Assembly: GCF_000165425.1 (NCBI RefSeq)
Contig: NW_001799645.1
Location: 124,001 to 188,000, forward strand
Source of the DNA: Paramecium tetraurelia
Taxonomy: Eukaryota; Ciliophora; Oligohymenophorea; Peniculida; Parameciidae
Direction: 5' to 3'
DNA: 64,000 bases
Positions 60,476 through 64,000 of the stretch are shown piece after piece. Below the pieces are notes generated by a model. That model had not been told where the DNA came from. It worked only from the letters and a program-made list of their open reading frames with translations, and ran no database searches. How positions within the stretch are numbered: the first letter of the stretch is position 1; every line of letters starts with the position of its first letter. The position numbers and the translations under genes are program-made.

Positions 60476-61403
60476 ATATAAATAAATAAAACTATTATTT
60501 TCTAAAACATTAAACAAGAATTTCACATTATAAATTATTTAATTTTTGTCAAAAATCAACCTAACATGTTCATTCATCATTAATAACTGTCTACAAATAT
60601 CACAGACTACTTATAATTAAATGATAAAAATATTGTTATGATTTCTTTAAATCAATAAATATATCAGCAAACTTTTAATATATACTCTTATAGAGAATTA
60701 AGGTCATCCTAAAATTGGATAGAACTCTAATACCAGAATTTTAGTAACACTTTGATGATTGATGCAAGCTTATTTTCTTAAAATGTTATTATTAACTAGT
60801 TTTGGGGATTCAACATTTCAGAATAATCTTTCATTTTGTTAAGATATCGACAGTTTGGCTATCGCTTAAAGAGGATATTGATATTTGCAATTTACTTTAC
60901 AATCGATAATAAATCAAAACGGATAAGTAAGAGTTAGTGATTTGTTGTTTTTATAATCAATTTAGATTCATTGATATGTATATAAGTTGTACAAGATAAC
61001 ATTTGTATTTTTCAAATCTAAACATATCTTAAGCGGTTTATCAAATGAGGTTTTATTAAGAAAATAAGACGTTAAAAGATGATTTTTATTCATGAAATAC
61101 AATAAAGTTAATTGATTTAAATGATATATCCATTTTATTGTAAAGAATTGTATAATTTATAAGGAAAGTATTGAATTACAAAATATTCCATTCATCATAT
61201 AAAATTAAGGAAATAAAATTAGAAGATATACTTAAAATAGTAATGTGATAATATATTGGGACAGAAAAATAGAATATGAAAGTTTCCTAATTATAAATTT
61301 AATTAGTAGAATTCATTTCTTTCATTATTGATTATCCAAAGTAGAAGATTAGAATTTAAGTTCGGTCTAATTGAATGAAATATAAAAATCTATTATTTAA
61401 TTA
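60476..61403. other. Longest non-coding stretch of the window
   Basis: About 930 bp without a convincing gene on either strand. Only short frames occur. It separates divergent genes and should contain both promoters. No tRNA, snRNA or repeat was recognised, but a small non-coding RNA gene cannot be excluded by eye. Confidence 0.45.
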
Positions 61404-61661
61404 ATGGAGTCTTAGTTAAGCTTCATTTGTATCCGATAACACACATTTTTAGATTAGAAATATGTTCTTTAATTGCTTCCCACTAAGATCACTCTAAATT
61501 AAGTATGCTTGAATGATAATAAAGATTGGCAAAGAACCGAAATATATAATCGAATTAGAATTGCAGAATACAATTTCTTGGCAATTAAATCAAATGAATT
61601 AACTCATAAGCTTTAGCATTATGTGGAACAACATCGAGAAATAATTCCACTCTACGCATGA
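61404..61661 (+). CDS. N-terminal (PH-like) part of the following kinase, in a separate frame
   Basis: 86 codons from ATG to TGA at 61659-61661. Text such as QHTFLDQKYVLQLLPTKITL and YNFLAIKSNELTHKL looks like the beta-rich domain that often precedes ciliate kinase domains. Removing the T at 61659 turns the TGA into a through-reading GAG GAT and continues as EDLLKLRQTIKNKIMYKTVR directly into the kinase. It is therefore more likely the broken N terminus of the next gene than a gene of its own. Confidence 0.55.
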
Positions 61662-61701
61662 GGATCTCTTGAAGTTGCGATAAACTATTAAAAATAAAAT
61701 A

Positions 61702-62924
61702 ATGTATAAAACTGTTCGCCATCTTTATAAACCCATGCAGTAATTGGGAGAAGGAAATTTCGATGAAGTAATTTATTCTAACATATAGGTATATTTATGC
61801 ATAGACAGAATAAATGGTAATTCATACGAAATAAAATGTCTTGCCAAAAATTAATTTGAAGATTCTATTGTATTTATTGCATATTTTACATCAGACTCGG
61901 ATTCATAATGAGATCTCTTGCTTAACAAATATTAGATCTGACTAAGTGTAAAATTTACATGAGGTATTTAACGGAGAAAACACTGTATATTTAATTTAAG
62001 AGTACTTGGAAGGATTAAACTTATATGAATTAATTATGAATGTCGCTTTAGATAGAACTTAAATATTAATTATTATGAAAGTAATTTGTATTACCAATAT
62101 CATAAAGCAATTGATTACTGCTGTTAGAGACATCCATTCCAGTAATATTATGCATAGAGACATCAAGCCAACTAATATAGTATTCAAAAATAAAGATTCC
62201 ATAGAAGGACTAAAATTAACAGAATTTCACTTAGCAGTTCACATATATCCTTCATAGGATTTGAGAGTCTGTGGTACCCCTGGTTATGCAGCTCCAGAAA
62301 AATTTAAAGATAGTTATAATGAAAAAGTAGATCTTTTTAGTGTTGGATGTATTTTCTTTAAATTGTATACATTTTCCTTGTAAATCGTATAATAGAGTCA
62401 CTACCAGAGATGTGTTTCCTGGAAAGACATCGAATGAAATTTTAAGGATGAATAAAATTTGCAACATAGACTTTAAAATTCTCTAGTTATATAAACTCAC
62501 TCCAGAGGAAACAGATCTTTTAATAAGTCTCCTTGAAATTGATCCAGAAAAAAGAATTAGTGCAGAAGCAGCATTATCCCATCCTTACTTTTAAAGTGAC
62601 AATAGCCAAAATGACTAATAACAATTGGCTAAGAAAAAGTCAATATAAGGCCAAACAACTGGAGAAAGAAGCAATAATCTCCTTTAAAAAGAAATCAATG
62701 AAATTGAAATGAATCCTGAGGAATTATAAGTAGATCAAGAATCTCCACGTATTAGTGCAATCCCCAATTTCAAAGTATTGAAAAAGGATTCTCAATTACA
62801 ATCATCTCAAGCAGTAAGAAAAAGTTCCAAATTAAAAAAAAGTGAAACCTAAGAATATACTCAATTAAACCTCAACAAGTCTAGATTTTAGGCGAGAAAC
62901 TCTGTTCATTAAACGATAGTTTGA
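61702..62924 (+). CDS. Kinase-like protein with EFH in place of DFG
   Basis: Introns of 21 nt (61768-61788), 25 nt (61870-61894) and 31 nt (62365-62395) restore the frame. Glycine loop QLGEGNFDEVYLC, ATP Lys in YEIKCLAK, IMHRDIKPTNIVF and the segment CGTPGYAAPEKF are present. The DFG motif is replaced by LTEFHLA, so the magnesium-binding Asp is Glu and the Gly is His. Activity is doubtful. The C-terminal ~120 residues are Ser/Gln/Asn-rich and end in QARNSVHQTIV. The kinase frame is open upstream to 61594, which supports one original gene from 61404; together, the two parts have one base too many. Confidence 0.72.
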
Positions 62925-63240
62925 TTATATATTATTTAATAACACAATTCGTATATTTCTCAATATAAAAGTGTATATTATAATTAAATTATTGATGTTT
63001 AAAAAAACTCTTTAATTATTTGAATTCAAATTTATCCTTTGACTGTAAAATTTGATATTTTATTTATCAATAACAATAAGTAAATAATTAATATATCAAG
63101 TAGTAAAAATTCAAAGTAAGTTTTCAGTTTGTAAGACTATTTTTTTTATTAATTAAAAAGTATCCTAATCTTCTAGAGCAGATAGCAATCCTAAAACATA
63201 ATTACACCCTTTTAATTTAATTAATCTAATCAGAAAAATC
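62925..63240. other. Spacer between convergent genes
   Basis: 316 bp, AT-rich, between two stops. It should hold both 3' ends. Nothing recognisable. Confidence 0.45.
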
Positions 63241-64000
63241 TCAATCCAAAGAGGGATTGATACTATTTTAGAGATCCCACACACTAAAAAATCCATCAAG
63301 ATATTTTAAATTCTATTTTATAGTTATAAATTAATACAATAAAATTAGTTAAGTAGGTTCATCCTTACAAAAGTTTAAAAGTGAATAGGAAACCTAAATT
63401 GAAATAACCCGATCGTTTATTTTCTATAAGAGTTTCTATGCTAGTTTGTATTATTTAAGTCTCTTAGCGATTATACTACAATTAAATAAAAAAATGGATT
63501 CTTGTTTCAGAAACTAATTAAATGTTTGTTGCTCATCCTGATCATTAAGTGCAAGTCCAAAAATTGTATAATAATCCTTGAACTCTATTTGTTTTTCTTC
63601 ATAATGTTTATCCTTCAAAGATTCCTTTAATGAGGATGAAAAGATTTATGTTAATTTCGTCTTTGATGCTTATTTATCAGAACTATGAAATTATTGCTTC
63701 TAAGGACTTGAGCTAATATTTAATACATTATTATTATTGTAAAATAATTTATCTAGTATATTAAATGTCTAAGAGATATAATCAACAAATTCCTCAAGTG
63801 AAGGATTTAAATGATCTTTTTTTCTTTTCATTTAATCTCCAATCTCAGTTTATTTTAATAAAGGAAGATTCTTGCTGAGATGATCAATCAACCCATAAAT
63901 TTACACTATCGGGGCTTTAATTATTTTTTTTTCATTTAAATTTTACATAGGACGATTAACAACTCTCTTAAATTAACAAACAATATCTCTTTAAGACTCA
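63241..64000 (-). CDS. Hypothetical protein, 5' end outside window
   Basis: The frame is open from the right edge to TGA at 63241-63243, at least 250 residues without an intron. Text such as APIVQIYGLIDHLSKNLPLL, NPSLEEFVDYISQTFNIL, FKDYYTIFGLALNDQDEQQT and AKRLKQYKLAQKLLQKINDR is helical, resembling a sorting-nexin or BAR-like helical region (for example 'HLSKNLPLL...FLKQESIF' before a helical bundle). That assignment is only a suggestion. Many TAA/TAG glutamines confirm it is coding. Confidence 0.6.

Noticed and set aside
1-64000. Mobile elements, CRISPR arrays, operons with ribosome binding sites, telomeric repeats
   Set aside because: No transposase, reverse transcriptase, direct-repeat array, Shine-Dalgarno pattern or telomere-repeat run (CCCCAA/CCCAAA type) was found; the genome is eukaryotic.

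Overview
This window is macronuclear DNA of a ciliate, most likely a Paramecium species. Every long reading frame works only if TAA and TAG are read as glutamine and TGA is the sole stop. The DNA is very AT-rich. Introns are 19-32 nt long and begin GTA. Genes are packed on both strands, often with less than 60 bp between stops of convergent genes and as little as 17 bp between divergent starts. No prokaryotic signals, mobile elements, tRNA or rRNA genes or CRISPR arrays were seen. Coordinates below run from ATG to TGA and include introns. Protein lengths are given only where the spliced length divides by three or the frame was followed throughout.

Layout. 1-9.6 kb: a large leucine-rich-repeat protein (cut by the left edge), a double-GAF protein, a four-helix membrane protein, a small unknown, and outer dynein arm docking complex subunit 2. 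9.9-16.9 kb: a DUSP-AZUL-HECT ubiquitin ligase, a kinase with DFD in place of DFG, a tandem-repeat protein broken by one extra base, and a MORN-repeat protein. 17-29.6 kb: an HP1-like double chromodomain protein, a rhodanese plus dead phosphatase (STYX-like), a TPR protein, eEF1B, an N-motor kinesin, a coiled-coil protein sharing a 17-bp divergent spacer with a second degenerate phosphatase, and small unknowns. 29.7-36.8 kb: one giant TRANK1-like superfamily 1 helicase.

37-50 kb: ciliate unknowns, an EF-hand-like protein, a secreted 2-Cys peroxiredoxin, a Dna2-like nuclease whose helicase half has lost its ATPase motifs, a secreted GH5 glycosidase of endoglycoceramidase type, TVP23, and a long coiled-coil protein. 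50-64 kb: a kinase with a Q/N-rich tail, the AP-1 mu adaptin, an AGC kinase, an acidic LRR protein with a one-base frameshift, coiled-coil proteins, a kinase with EFH for DFG preceded by a frame-broken N-terminal part, and a partial unknown at the right edge.

The genes do not form an operon-like system. The themes are cilia and cytoskeleton (docking complex, kinesin, MORN), membrane traffic (AP-1, TVP23), phospho-signalling with several probable pseudo-enzymes, ubiquitin, and nucleic-acid enzymes. The most unusual items are the Dna2-like protein, the DUSP-AZUL-HECT ligase, the two inactive-looking dual-specificity phosphatases, and three separate genes that each carry exactly one surplus base.
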